Numbered from the stretch's first letter, positions 1 to 11,878 are shown. The stretch: 64,000 nt of DNA from Hydrangea macrophylla (GCA_033977485.1 CM066988.1:78712669-78776668), one strand, 5' to 3'. The notes: generated by a model from the sequence alone, not told the origin. Translations and numbers: made by a program.

Positions 1-1
1 A

Positions 2-1102
2 CCTCCTCTACATGAGATTAATGGGGAGGAAAACTGGTTTCAAGGGGTCCCACCGCTTACGTATGAAAAGAAGCTCCAAGAAAAAATGGACAAGGTCGAC
101 AAGCTAGAGAGCGTACTGAGGAAAAGCAAGGGGGTCGATGATTACATGCTAGACCTGGAAGGTCTCTTTGAGCCTGTTAAGCTGAAACTGCCGGAGAACT
201 TCAAGATGCCTGAAATTGATCGTTTTGATGGAACTGGGAATCCAAAGAGCCACATAAAGTTCTGCATGAGTGTTTTCCAATCAATGGGCTGCACCCATGA
301 ACACATTGCAATGTTGTTCCCTCAAACCCTCGCCAAGGCCGCTCTATCCTGGTTTCTGACCTTGGAGGTTTCTAAGATGCGGACTTGGGAAGATATAGTC
401 CAGGTCTTCATTGATCATTACTCCTACAACCAAGAGCTCGATGTCACCATCCGGGATCTGGAGACTACCCGGCAGAACCTCAATGAGTCCTTCGCTGCGT
501 TCTTGAGCAGATGGAGGAACAAAGTGGCCCAAATGACCCACCGACCAGTCGAAAAGGAACAAGTCCGGATGTTGATCAAGAATCTACAGCCGCTGTACCA
601 TGAGAAACTATTCTACCAGTCCATCTCAACATTTGAAGAACTGTTTGAGATTGGGACTAGAATTGAGGATGCAATCAGGGAAGGGAAAATCAAGAATGAA
701 GGATCACAAAGCCAGTCTAAGAGGCCCGACTACTCCCGAAACCCTTCGGATGTCAATGCCCTTAGTAACCAACCCATGGCCTATTCTTCCCAATCATACC
801 AGCTCACAAACCAAACCAGCTCGCCTAGCCGCCCTTACCAAAATAGGGTACCCCGTGAATTTTCCAAGCTAGATATCTCTCCCTCTGTAGCCTTAGGCCG
901 CCTGCTAAGAAAGGGACACCTCCAACTCCTTCAGCCTCGTGCCGATCCCCCACCACCTAACTGTGACGTGTCCAAACGATGTGCCTACCACCAAGGCCCA
1001 GGCCATGACACCGACCGGTGCATACGTCTCCGCCATGATATCCAAGACCTTATTGACCGAAGAGTCATTGAGCCACCAACCATTCAACCCCATGTCACCT
1101 GA
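2..1102 (+). CDS. gag: Gag protein, Tat/Ogre type, 5' truncated by the window
   Basis: The frame is open from base 2 with no stop, so the true start lies upstream; the first in-window ATG is at 86 (338 codons from there). From that ATG, a gag core occupies about residues 35-200. It starts at FDGTGNPKSH and includes a hydrophobic AALSWF segment typical of plant Ty3 Gag. A low-complexity Ser/Gln/Pro linker follows at about 215-285. The zinc-knuckle-like motif CAYHQGPGHDTDRC is at 299-312, followed by LRHDIQDLIDRRVI, the usual C-terminal signature of Tat/Ogre Gag. Gag forms the virus-like particle and binds element RNA. The frame is intact over the whole visible length, unlike the other elements here. 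The stop is followed directly by non-coding DNA. Confidence 0.85.
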   Translation, partial: PPLHEINGEENWFQGVPPLTYEKKLQEKMDKVDKLESVLRKSKGVDDYMLDLEGLFEPVKLKLPENFKMPEIDRFDGTGNPKSHIKFCMSVFQSMGCTHEHIAMLFPQTLAKAALSWFLTLEVSKMRTWEDIVQVFIDHYSYNQELDVTIRDLETTRQNLNESFAAFLSRWRNKVAQMTHRPVEKEQVRMLIKNLQPLYHEKLFYQSISTFEELFEIGTRIEDAIREGKIKNEGSQSQSKRPDYSRNPSDVNALSNQPMAYSSQSYQLTNQTSSPSRPYQNRVPREFSKLDISPSVALGRLLRKGHLQLLQPRADPPPPNCDVSKRCAYHQGPGHDTDRCIRLRHDIQDLIDRRVIEPPTIQPHVT

Positions 1103-1785
1103 GCCCCTGGCCGGTCCTTTCAAATGATCTCCTTCGCTAAGGATTGTTGAAGCTACGCAGAGAGTTGATAGTGTTTGGAACTTCTGCTAAAATAATAATA
1201 ATAATAAATGGGTCACAAAGACACTCCATTTGAGACCAAGTCGAGTATGCTCTATGTTTTGAGTCTATTTCAAGTTTGATCTTGTGGTTGAGTCTGTCTG
1301 TCATCGAGTTGTTGTGAGTCTGTATCGAGTAATGTAATCGTTCTCTTCTAATGGAATGAAGTCTCATTTTGCCTAATCTGATGTGTATATTCATAAGTGC
1401 ATGAATCGCTGAACTAAAAATGTCACTTTTCAAATTACCATGGACATTACCCTGCTAATAAATTTTTGCATCAAACAAAAAAAAGAGAGAATCCCAAACA
1501 GGCCAAAGTCGATTTTGCGCCGACACCGATGAAGTGCCAAGAATTGAATAGTCTTACTTTAAGAATTTAAAGATGCTCTTGCCTCAATCTTGAAAAGACA
1601 TACTTGAAACTGACTTGGGGCTTGCCCAACACCCTTTTTTTTTTTCCACCATTTCAAAGCCTTAAGCCCAATCCAATTGGAAGCCATGCAATCAGTCCGA
1701 TTGAAAGCAATACAGACTTAGTCCTTGATGGTAGCCAAACATTTCAATGAGTTTCATCTCCACTTTCAAAAAAAAAAAAAAAAAA

Positions 1786-2668
1786 GCTCGCTAGGTTGAA
1801 AACCCGAAAGGGCACCCAGGCAAAAGTTAGAGCTGAAAAAGGTGTTGATTTCCAAAATCTGACCCTAGCCAGTCAAAATGTTGGAGAAAATTTTGATGAA
1901 ACAAATAAGAGAATCATACGCTTCAAGATACATCTTAAGAACGTGTCAAGATCACATTTCAAAAGGCACGGAATGACCACAAATAAATTCCGAGAGCTGA
2001 CATGCACATTCTGGAATTCTGAGATTGCCATTGAAGGATCTTGCAAGAATCAACTACATGAACAGCAAAAATTGACTGGCTAGGCAAAAGTGAAAAGGAT
2101 CAATCCTCAAAACAAAAGAAAAAGAAAAAGAAAAAGAAAAGAAAGGGAGATTGAAACTGAATCTTTTTTATTCAAAGCTACCACAAGTGGCTCAAGTTTG
2201 AACTTCTTTGACGATTGGTTTGAAAAACCCTCATACCTCAAACCCCTTATTTCAAGCCTTGCCTTGAACTACGCTCGACCTGATTCCCACTCGGGGATAC
2301 GTAGGCAACCACATCGGTTCGGTCGACACCATCATAACCAAACCAATTTCTTTCAAGACCTTGCCTTGAACTACGCTTGACCTGATTCCCGCTCGGGGAT
2401 ACGTAGGCAACCACATCGGTTCGGTCACCCCACCTACCTAAAAATCAACCCGCTTCTTTTCAACCATGGCCCGAACTACGTTGAACCTGATCCCCACTTG
2501 GGGGTACGTAGGCAGACTTTCAAAAAAGAAAAGAAGGATGGCTCGCTAGGTCAAAAATCCGAAAGGACGCCTAGGCAAAAGTTAGAGCTAAATCTAAGGT
2601 GAGCAATAACAAAAGAGAGAAAAGAGCTCGCTAGGTTACCTCACTGGTGCCTAGGCAAAAAGTTATGA
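1786..2668 (+). repeat. Three dispersed copies of a GCTCGCTAGGTT motif block
   Basis: Blocks start at 1786, 2541 and 2626. Each reads GCTCGCTAGGT, a short spacer, CGAAAGG or CTGGTG, CCTAGGCAAAA or a close variant, then GTTAGAGC or GTTATGAGC. They run about 45-50 bp each and lie between polypurine-rich stretches. Confidence 0.7.
2262..2518 (+). repeat. GAACTACG ... GGATACGTAGGCA motif, three clustered copies (fourth at 4979-5033)
   Basis: Each copy reads TGAACTACG, then CCTGATTCC or a variant, then GGGGATACGTAGGCA. Copies start near 2262, 2361 and 2470, with a divergent one at 4979-5033. The first two share a longer tail (ACCACATCGGTTCGGTC). The motif is constant while its surroundings differ, suggesting selection or recurrent duplication. 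Confidence 0.75.
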
Positions 2669-2721
2669 GCATTTGAGAGATTAAAGTCACGGTCCATGCC
2701 TCAAATCAGAAAATCACCTTC

Positions 2722-2934
2722 CACACTAGGGGCAAACTTCGGCTACCCGCCTCGTTTGCCTGACTTTTACTATCTACCCTTCACACAAGGGGCAAACTTC
2801 GGTCACCTACCTCGTTTGCCCAAAACCTCCAATGAACCTTCCTCCAAACTAGGGGCAAACTTCGGTCATTTACCTCGTTTGCCTACCAATCCCACTTCAT
2901 GCCCTTCAAACTAGGGGCAAACTTCGTTTGCCAC
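2722..2934 (+). repeat. Four copies of a polypurine-tract-like GGGGCAAACTTCG repeat
   Basis: Copies near 2724, 2782, 2847 and 2907 read CTAGGGGCAAACTTCGG, then TACCCGCCTCGTTTGCC or a variant. The GGGGCAAAC core is the same as in the polypurine tract beside the 3' LTR (GAGGGGCAAAC at 5176-5186). The CGTTTGCC end is the reverse complement of GGCAAACG, so each unit can form a small hairpin. Confidence 0.75.
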
Positions 2935-3689
2935 CCGATCCCTATACACCAATGGTAAGCCTTCAAGTCACAAACATTGTCTTGAACGGATGGAAATGGA
3001 GCATCTTTTATTCTATAAGCTAAGGCACTAATTCAAAGCACATCTTGGGAGAAGCAAAGAAATTGATTAGATCAGTAGGGAAGAATTTTCAAAAAAACAG
3101 ATTTATTAGCAAAGTGCTGACATATCAAGATGAGGAGTAAACATAAAAGATGAGCGGTACATCATTCATGGTAAAGGCACTTTGGATTGTGGCAATTTGA
3201 GAATTTCATGTCCAAGTCAATCCTTCTTTATTTGAGTCAGTAGTAATCTGATCACAAGTGTGTCAGAGACCAAGGTTTCATACAGACTAACCCAACTTTC
3301 CTTGTCGTTCCTGTTAAGTCCGTTTGTCCTGATGGTCTCAAATGTGTGGGTTAAAGGTGATTCCCAATTATAAAAAAAAAAAAAACTTTGGATATAAGCA
3401 GAAGTGCCAAACATTATTACTACACCAGTCAAGGTCGCAACATGAGAATGTCCCAGGTACGAGTGGCATAAACTCGTAAGTGGTTGCAAACTACAAACCG
3501 ACAGTTGTTTCTCAAGGCATCCGATCGGAGGAAATATCGCCAACACCGAGAAACTATTGCTGATATGGTGTGTCGATGAGACGTGTTGTTAAGGTGTTTT
3601 AGGGCCCAAAGTCTAGATGTGTTGATGAGGAGTGTTGATAAGATGTGTTTTAGTGCCCAAAGTCCAAGTGTGTTGTTGAGGAAGAGCAT

Positions 3690-4345
3690 CAGATGTGTCG
3701 AGGAACATCAGAAGAGAGTATTGTTGAAGAGAACATCGGATGTGTTGAGGAACATCAGATTTGTTGAGAAGCGTCGTTGAAGAGTTGAGGAATATCGGAT
3801 GAGTTGAGGAACATCAGATTTGTTGAGAAGCGTCGTTGAAGAGTTGAAGAGAACATCGAATTTATTGAGGAACATCAGATTTGTTGAGAAGCGTCGTTGA
3901 AGAGTTGAGGAATATCGGATGAGTTGAGGAACATCAGATTTGTTGAGAAGCTTCGTTGAAGAACATCAGATTTGTTGAGAAGCGTCGTTGAAGAGTTGAG
4001 GAATATCGGATGGGTTGAGGAACATCAGATTTGTTGAGAAGCGTCATTGAAGAGTTGAGGAATATCGGATGAGTTGAAGAACATCAGATTTGTTGAGAAG
4101 CGTCGTTGAAGAGTTGAGGAATATCGGATGGGTTGAGGAACATCAGATTTGTTGAGAAGCGTCATTGAAGAGTTGAGGAATATCGGATGAGTTGAGGAAC
4201 ATCAGATTTGTTGAGAAGCGTCGTTGAAGAGATGAGGAATATCGGATGGGTTGAGGAACATCAGATTTGTTGAGAAGCGTCGTTGAAGAGTTGAGGAATA
4301 TCGGATGGGTTGAGGAACATCAGATTTGTTGAGAAGCATCATGGA
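3690..4345 (+). repeat. 59 bp tandem array, about ten units
   Basis: The unit starts GAGGAACATCAGATTTGTTG, continues AGAAGCGTCGTTGAAGAGTT and ends GAGGAATATCGGATGAGTT (59 bases). Units are regular from about 3780 to 4345, with one shortened unit near 3950-3975. Degenerate forms extend both ways. The array lies in the non-coding region of the gag-only element. Confidence 0.85.
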
Positions 4346-5170
4346 AAAATCGAGAAGCATCGTTAAGATTTGAAGAACACCGTTGACAATCAAGAAGCCT
4401 TGAGAAAGCACCGTCAAAGATTCGAGGAACAACGTAAGCGCCATTGAGAATTGAGGATTGAGAAGCACCGTTGAGACTTTGGGAGTCACCGAGTCCATAG
4501 TGTCACGACTAAGAGGAGCACGAGTCAAGAATCACTTCACCCAACATGACACATAGCCCATCGGTTGCGGCACACACAAATCACAAAGCCCACTGGAGTG
4601 GCAAACACACCATAAGCATTCTTTTGAGCACCACAGTATCACTTTGAGCACCACGCTCTTCCTTGAGTAAGACCTCCAGGTCGAGCTCCCTCACAAGTCT
4701 ATTAGTCATAGTGAAGCATAGATCACCAAGCCCACTGAGAGTGGCAAATGCACTGAACACATGTACTAGGACCACAAGCGTTTTAGAACACAATATAGGC
4801 ACGACACAAGTCCACTCGGAGTGGTACACCCCATAGCACCAATTCATGCTAGGATCAGAACACTAGACATGATAGGACTTAGGACAAAATTCATATCACA
4901 TCCACGCAGAGCATATCACTCTTATAGCATAGCATCCGCCTGATTGTTGTGTATGTGCATGTGTGATTTATTCCTTTGTGCCCTGAACTACGTCCTGGTC
5001 TGATTCCCCTTGGGATACGTAGGCAGCTCACGCAGAGCACGACCAGCACTAGCCTCAGCATCATTGCATCTTTTGCAACGCTTTTTATCCTAAATCTATA
5101 GCCTCCAAAAGACCTGTCTCTTCAAAACTTTGGCACTCGCTTGCGACATGCGTTGCCTCGCAAGTTCCTG

Positions 5171-5186
5171 CCAAAGAGGGGCAAAC
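5171..5186 (+). other. Polypurine tract of the gag-only element
   Basis: CCAAAGAGGGGCAAAC lies directly before the LTR start TGTAGACACC. This is the expected position and composition for the plus-strand primer. Confidence 0.8.
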
Positions 5187-6074
5187 TGTAGACACCCCAT
5201 TTTGTCGGCTATCATATTTAGGAGACCCATAGCTTGGTGGTTCACAATGATCGTAAAAGACTCAAAAGGACTCCTGGAAGTCAGCTCTATCTCTTAGAAT
5301 GCTCAGATTGACCAAAATGCCCCTGAAAGCCCGAAGACTCCCAGATTTGGTCCCGAAGTTCTGAAAACATGCTATGTCGTAAGAAAAATGATAAAATGAG
5401 TTTTTAAGTAAAACTGGATGAAATCGTCAGCTCCCAGAGACCCCCGGAAGTCCCGGAAGTTCCCCGAAAGTCCCCGTTGACCGGTTTGACTAGGTTTGAC
5501 CAAGGTTTGACCAGGTTTGACCAGAATTTGACTTTGGAACCGGGCTGCTGAAACAATTTTCAAATATTTTTCATGGATACTAGAGATCAATAGCTTTCCA
5601 ACGGTATATCGCACATAATTTCTGGATTTAAAACGAATTTATTATGAATTTCCAAAAGGCGAAAAAGGCGATCAAATCGGTTTTTATCGCGAATACCGCA
5701 AAACTTTTCAAAGTGACCTATCCCTGAACTATTTTTTATGTAAAGTAGACTCCATTACCTTTCCAACGGTATATCACAACCTCAATTTGGAGTTCGTATG
5801 CATTTTCTGTGAATTTCGGACAAAATAGGGCCTTTTCGCGAATACCGGAACTTCCGGGGGCCTAAACGTAATTTTCTGGGCTTCAGAGGAGCACTGCCGC
5901 CGCGGCACTGGCCCAGTGCCGCCGCGGCACTCATCCCTCGCAGAGTCCATTTTTGTAATTTTTTTGGGAGTCCAATTTGATTAATTGAAAGCCAAAACGA
6001 CATAGTTTTATGTTCACAGTTGTTTGGGACCAATGGGAGTACTTCTAAAACCCCAAAACCACCCCCAAATTGGC

Positions 6075-6084
6075 CTATTTAAAC
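6075..6084 (+). promoter_or_regulatory. Putative LTR TATA box
   Basis: CTATTTAAAC precedes a C-rich stretch and TTGCTCTTCATTTTGG, consistent with a Pol II start in the U3/R region about 0.9 kb into the LTR. Confidence 0.5.
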
Positions 6085-8283
6085 CCCCCATTGCTCTTCA
6101 TTTTGGGGGGGCCAAGTGCAAAGCTTGAAAAGTTGTAGAGAAGAAGAGAGATAGAGATAGGTTTAGAAGAGAGAAAGGGAGCTTCTCCCATTGATTTTCC
6201 ATAAGAAAGTGAGTTTTATTCTTGTTTTCTTCCATCATCCTTCTATATACTTCACATTCAAAGTCCACTCCAACCCTCATTCTTGAGCATTCATGAGATA
6301 GGAAGCTACTTCCATGTCCAAATGTCAAAATCTATGAGTGAAACACCAAGCTACAAGTCCAAAATCACATTGATTATCATCTATTGATTGCTATTTACTT
6401 GCTTTGATTATATATATGTTCATCTCTCCTTATCTCATTTCTTTTTCTTTTCTTTATTTACTTACTAGTTCATCATCATCTAAGTGATGACATGAAGTTT
6501 GGGGTGAGTGAATCCTTATGGATAGTAGCTCTTGACCTCAAAAACATGTTTGATAGATGATGATCATAACCTCAATACTTCCAAGGTATTCTTGAAATGT
6601 ATTGAAGTTATGTTCAAAAATAAAAATAAATCTCTCCAACAATCTTGAAGGTTCTTGATGATGAGTTTAATGTTGACATTTTAAGTGGCTATAATCCTTA
6701 TTGAGTATTGAAAATATGTTTTCAAAACATCTATTTCAAAACCCCTCTCAATCCCTCTCATTTGGTTTCAAGAAACAAAACTTTGTTTTCTCCAAAATCT
6801 TCAAAACAATGAGTCAACACAGTGAGTTGAGTTCAAAGATTTCTCTAGAACTCAATACTCAACATATGGATACAAGGCCACTTAGAAAGTCTTCCTAACT
6901 CATTGGAGAACACCCATGATTTTTGGTTTGACTTGGAAGTACTTGGAAATGGTCCATTTGGGTCCCAACATTCCTTCCAAACATTCTGTTTTTGCTGTCA
7001 CAGCAGCTAGGTCAACTTACGACCTCTTTTTCAGAAAACTTTTCCAAAAGAGGTGGTCCTAACTTATTTTTCCCTTAAAATTCAATGTTTTAGGAAACTT
7101 TCTGTATAAAATGGGCCTCTAGATCATTCTTTTTCATTTTCTAAGATTTTCTAACATTTCAGTCGACAGTACGAACTCTGTTTCTGAGTGACCTCTATTG
7201 TTTATATAATTTCTCTCAATCTGTGATAGCTATTCAAGATTGGCCTTTTGGGTTGTGTTCTAGACACAATAAGGAACATCTCCATAAAAAATCATGCATT
7301 GAAAACATTCCTAACCTCTCTTTTCAAATTCCAAAAGATCATGCTGCTGTTCTGTCCACTATTCACAGCAAGTACATTTCAACTTTCATTCTTTGATTTG
7401 ATGTTCATATGCATTCCAAATTAGTTCATATCTTAGGAAGTAGTCCATACTACATTTGTACACATACCATGTTAATTTCATTCATTCATTCTTGCACATT
7501 TTAGACTTCTAAGTCATTCTAGAAATCCATGTACACAAAACACACTACAACCTTTGCACATTTTTTAGATACATACATTGCATTCATGCAAGATTTGGGG
7601 TTTTTGTAACTCTTAATCTAAGGAGATTATAAGGAATGAACTCGATCACCCGTTCATGCTCCCCCTTGATCTAATCATCCTTTCTCATCCGTCCCGGGGA
7701 TTGAGAGATCTTCTTTTTCTCAAAGATTAACATGCATCATTCTAGCCTTGCTAAGCATATTTTTATTTCTTTGATTATTTGTTCCAAGAACAATTCATGT
7801 CCCCTTTAGATTAGCGAACCCTTGGTTAATTGATACATGATTAGACGAGTTTTCCTAGGTTTGTTTGTGTGATCTTTCACTTTACATTGCATGATATTTG
7901 ATTTAGATCTTATGAATGATATTTTATCTTTAGGTCTTCCATTTTCAAGTTTCTTATGTAATGTAATATACTATCATCTATTTTAAAATACTAAAACCGG
8001 AGAGTTGCTCCCTTATATGCTCTGTCTGGACGCCACGTGGCAGAGGAAGTTAAAACACTGGCTACTCACCGTGCGTTGAAGCCTCTCCAACTCCAATTAT
8101 GGCTTTCTGTCTGCATTCAATAAATTTGTATTGAAGAATGTTTAATCTCTTCCATCTCTAACATTTCCATCTCCACATTGAATACATCTCTGCAATTTTA
8201 GACCCATACAGTCGGCCATCCTCTTTGCGCGTAGAAAGAAGTTTTATCACTTTCTCACCTCTTCAAATTGACTCTAATTGCAG

Positions 8284-8428
8284 GGGTTTTAGTGGGACCC
8301 ATGGGCTTCCAACCATTTACCGTTTTGGAAGATGAGAAGACATCATGGATTCCATTCCAGAGTTTGCTTCTTTATAAACCCATTTTTGTCAACATTGATG
8401 CAGTTACCATTGGCGATTGCTGGAGCAG
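8284..8428 (+). other. Possible captured exon inside the Helitron
   Basis: A 145 bp block is bounded by an acceptor-like TCTAATTGCAG and a donor-like GAGCAG/GTACGA. The preceding segment resembles a transcribed leader. The plus frame is open across it and continues to 8588, but I recognise no protein. Helitrons commonly capture gene pieces; here that is only inference. Confidence 0.25.
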
Positions 8429-9068
8429 GTACGATTTTGAAATTCCAAAAACAGATTTATTCCTTGCTTTAGTTGAATTATATTGTAAGTTTGATTATTG
8501 CCTTGAATTGCTGTTTTGCCCTTTTTTGGTGTTGTTTGGGGTATGCATATTTAGGGTGTTTGTGCGGCTTTTCTTTTGTGCACATTAGATGTTTGATATA
8601 TTGATTTGAGTGCAAAGTCTTGGGGTTGGGTTAGTTTCTGTCCAAATTGAGTAATTCCAAGAAACTTACGAAATTAGTAATTTATGGGGTTCGGGATTTA
8701 ATATATTTTCACCCCACAGTTACCGTATTAATCCGAATTTTTTTCCCTATATGAGCATAATGATTATCACAATGAACACTAAAATTTCACATGCTGAAAT
8801 ATCCTTTGTTTGGCTGATTATGGTTTCTAAAGATCTTCTTAAAAATCGTATAGTCGTTGAAGAGGAGATAAAATGGTTGTTTTAGAAAGTCATGTGAAAA
8901 ATCTACCTCCAAATAGTGCCATTGATATTGAAATAGCAATTAGAAAATGGAATAAATGCTCTTGAAATAATTTGGAGGTGGTTTATCAAAGTAGACATGA
9001 TAGTCTGTACACTTCTATCTTATGGCATTCATGAATGCCAATTTGCTTTACAATGGGGAAATAGAGTC

Positions 9069-9264
9069 GAGTGCTTTTTTACTCACCCATTTTGGCTCAC
9101 CCACCAACAGTTTTCTTCTGACACGTGTCCCATTTCATCCCCATATATTTTACCCCTACTCTATCAACATAATTACTTACTGAATAGGACAAGAATGGAA
9201 CACCTGTCAGAGACAGTTGGTGGAATGGTTGGTGGATGAGCAATGGTTGAGCAAAAATGCATTC
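9069..9264. mobile_element. Mutator-like MITE, copy 1 (inside the Helitron)
   Basis: 196 bp element with imperfect terminal inverted repeats: GAGTGCTTTTTTACTCACCC at the left, GAATGCATTTTTGCTCAACC at the right (reverse complement). It is flanked by 9 bp target duplications, AATAGAGTC (9060-9068) and AATAGATTC (9265-9273), with one mismatch. A relative lies at 60404-60573. A 9 bp duplication is characteristic of Mutator-type transposition. It has no coding capacity. Confidence 0.75.
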
Positions 9265-9426
9265 AATAGATTCTCCACCTCTATTTATTCCGTCGTAGTA
9301 ATTGAACTAATTAACATATTTAGATCTCTCTCTTTCTCTCTCCAAAATACTACACACTTTAGATGTCAACGTATGTCTTTGTGGTAATGATTGAAATTAA
9401 ATAATTAGTAGAACATTTAATGTTCC

Positions 9427-10312
9427 GAGATGACCAAATGACTTGGGTGCAACTTTGTGACTTGCGTACGATGTTTTGATACCTGGGTGCAATGTTTTTT
9501 GAGGTCACAAAACATTGTACTTTCTAAAAAAAAAATTAAACATAAATTTGAACTTTTATTATTTTTATTTTTTTTAAACTTTAGATATTTTAAGTTATTT
9601 TATTTTAATGTTTTGAGACGACCAAAGCACTTGGGTGCAACTTTGTGACCTGCATACGATGTGATGTTTTGTGAAGGTCACAAAACATTTACTATGTTAA
9701 AATTTAAAACATAAATATTGAACATCTTTTGAATCTATCCTTCAGATGTTTTGTGAGTTGCTTCTAAATTACTGAAGCTTATGAAGCTGTTATGTGTTAG
9801 TTCATGGTTGGAAAATATGAAAGCGATGATTTGCAATGCTTTAACGTGTATGATACTATTTTGTTTTATAAAGATAGAAGTATCTCCTACCGATGCTGAG
9901 GAAGAACATTAGCAAAATATATATGCACACACACACGCGCACAAAATAGTTTGGCTTTTTCATTCTGTTTTCCTTCATTCGTTTTCCATAATCTTCCTAT
10001 AGTCTACTTGCTATTAATTTACAACAATGTGGTTTTGGGTGTTGGTTTGACAATAATTAATGTTGGTTTCTTTTCATGTTCTTATCTTGCAAGAAATGGG
10101 ATTTGCCATTGTATAGGAGCCTTTTTTCTTAGTTAAGTTATTTTACTTTCATGTTTTGAGATGACTAAACCACTTGGGTGCAACTTTGTGACCTTACTTT
10201 AATGTTTGAGACGACCAAACCACTTGGGTGCAACTTTGTGACTTGGGTCCGATGTTGTGTGAAGGTCACAAAACATTGTACTACGTAAAATTTTAAAACA
10301 TAAATTTCAACT
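9427..10312 (+). repeat. Repeated block with CTTGGGTGCAACTTTGTGA core (four copies)
   Basis: Copies near 9442, 9628, 10171 and 10220 share CTTGGGTGCAACTTTGTGA. Three of them (first, second and fourth) are followed within about 60 bp by GGTCACAAAACATT and an A/T-rich AAACATAAAT tail. The core and the GGTCACAAAACATT part are partly complementary (TTTGTGAC / GTCACAAA), giving a potential stem. The Helitron therefore contains an internally amplified unit. Confidence 0.7.
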
Positions 10313-11254
10313 TATTTTAATTTTTTCTCTTACGGTATATTAGCATATACAAAATTTCATTTGTTTGGCATAATGCTATAAGATCATGATTTGTACAAGC
10401 TGTGTATATAACCATTTTACTGGAAAATTGTTGGAATCTCAATCACAAGTTGGTTCATTATGTTAAATGTTGCTTTTTTTCCTTGACTCTTTTTTTTTTT
10501 TTTTGGTTTGGATTTATTTGATTTGCTCTGTGAACTCTGAGTATTGTTAATTAGTCTGACAGAAATTAAAGTGGAGATTGTAGCGTTTTCCCCCTCAATA
10601 TGGCATTTGGTTGAAACGATGTTAATCTTTATTTTGCAAGTTACACTCTTTTCATTTTTGAATCATAGCTTCTGAGTCCATAAGTTATGTAGCAGTTACT
10701 TAGAACTCAAGTCCCTTTTCTTTGTTTTTCTAATTTTTTATGAACAGTAAACCAGTCTCCTCAATTTCAGCCTAGAGCGTAAAAAATTATCTACTCTACT
10801 TATGTTTTGTGAAGATGTTTTGGGTGGGATAATTACACCGTTACTAGGATTTTCAATGGGGATGATACGACTGCATGTTACTTACCCTTTTGCAGCAAAT
10901 ATTGGTATGTATGAGAGAAATTAAAACCAGATGGTTTTTCATTTTACAACCATTGGGTTATAATGTTGTAATTAAACTGCTTAATATACAAAATCCAAAA
11001 CTACTCATACTTCAATTAGTTACCATCTGGGAAATTACTTTCGGGCTGAAAATAAAAACCACCTAGAGACGACAGATGCAATGTGATTGGAGAAAAGAGG
11101 CAAGCCACTACCAATATAACACCTTCTACAAAGGAAGATGAAGATGAGACAATTTTACAAGATTAGCATAAAGATAGAATGGTAAAGGCATATCAACTAA
11201 GGGAAAAAGAACGAAATTGATCCTATGAGGATCTCCATAGATTTCACCACTAAA

Positions 11255-11287
<33 letters not shown>
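11255..11287. repeat. Homopolymer run of 33 G
   Basis: An uninterrupted G run in the Helitron follows CACTAAA. It may be real or lengthened by assembly, since such runs are poorly resolved by sequencing. Confidence 0.8.
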
Positions 11288-11518
11288 CGTTTGGAAATAG
11301 TAGTATTACAAACCATAAAACACAAACAAAACTTAATCCATCTCACTAACCACATGTTCTGTTTCACTTCCTTTTTGAAGGGAAAAAGTGGTAACTACTG
11401 CACTTTATTAAACTTTCTCCTCCATCAAGGTTACATTCCAACTCTTAAAGTTTCTCAATTGATGTAATAAAATGCCTCTTTGTTGATATTGTGCTTGGAC
11501 TTTATTGGACATTGCTCA

Positions 11519-11878
11519 AGTATTTTTCCTTTGCCTTTTCTTTTTTTTGGATTTAGAACATTGATAGTCATGAATTTATTTTCCACCTATTATACGAGTT
11601 CAAATTTGGGAAGATTTAACATTCTCTGATACATAATTTTCAAGTAGCTGTACAATTTTCAATAGTTCAAAAATACAACAACATTCAAAGACACCGTGGA
11701 TATTTTTCCTTTGCCTTAGTTTCATTTATAACATTCGACATTGGTAGTCGTAAATTTATCTTCTACTTATTATACGAGTTCAAATTTTGGGAAAATTTGA
11801 CATTTTCTGTTACATAATTTTCACCCAGCTGTCCAATTTTCATTAGTTAGCAAATAAAAAATAATGTTCAAAAACAGT
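11519..11878 (+). repeat. Direct duplication of about 180 bp next to the Helitron 3' end
   Basis: Two diverged copies (about 11519-11697 and 11700-11878) both begin TATTTTTCCTTTGCCTT and include TTATACGAGTTCAAATTT and TACATAATTTTCA. The second directly abuts the terminal hairpin; the first lacks one. Confidence 0.75.

Larger units (their letters stand above)
1103..5170 (+). other. Long non-coding 3' region of the gag-only element
   Basis: About 4 kb between gag and the polypurine tract. I see no conserved pol motif in any frame. A 95-codon frame at 1796-2083 and a 96-codon frame at 2090-2380 resemble nothing I know and overlap the repeats, so I do not call them genes. The content is dominated by short repeats (listed separately), A-rich runs and a 59 bp tandem array. 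Bases 4350-4970 hold degenerate repeats of GTTGAGGAAC and CACCGTTGAG type and otherwise nothing recognisable. Confidence 0.6.

Noticed and set aside
2696..2914. 72-codon frame with GANFGHLPRLP repeats
   Set aside because: Translation of the GGGGCAAACTTCG repeat; unit lengths vary and no other evidence of coding.
11225..11467. Frame starting with a glycine run
   Set aside because: Reads through the poly-G tract; not a gene.
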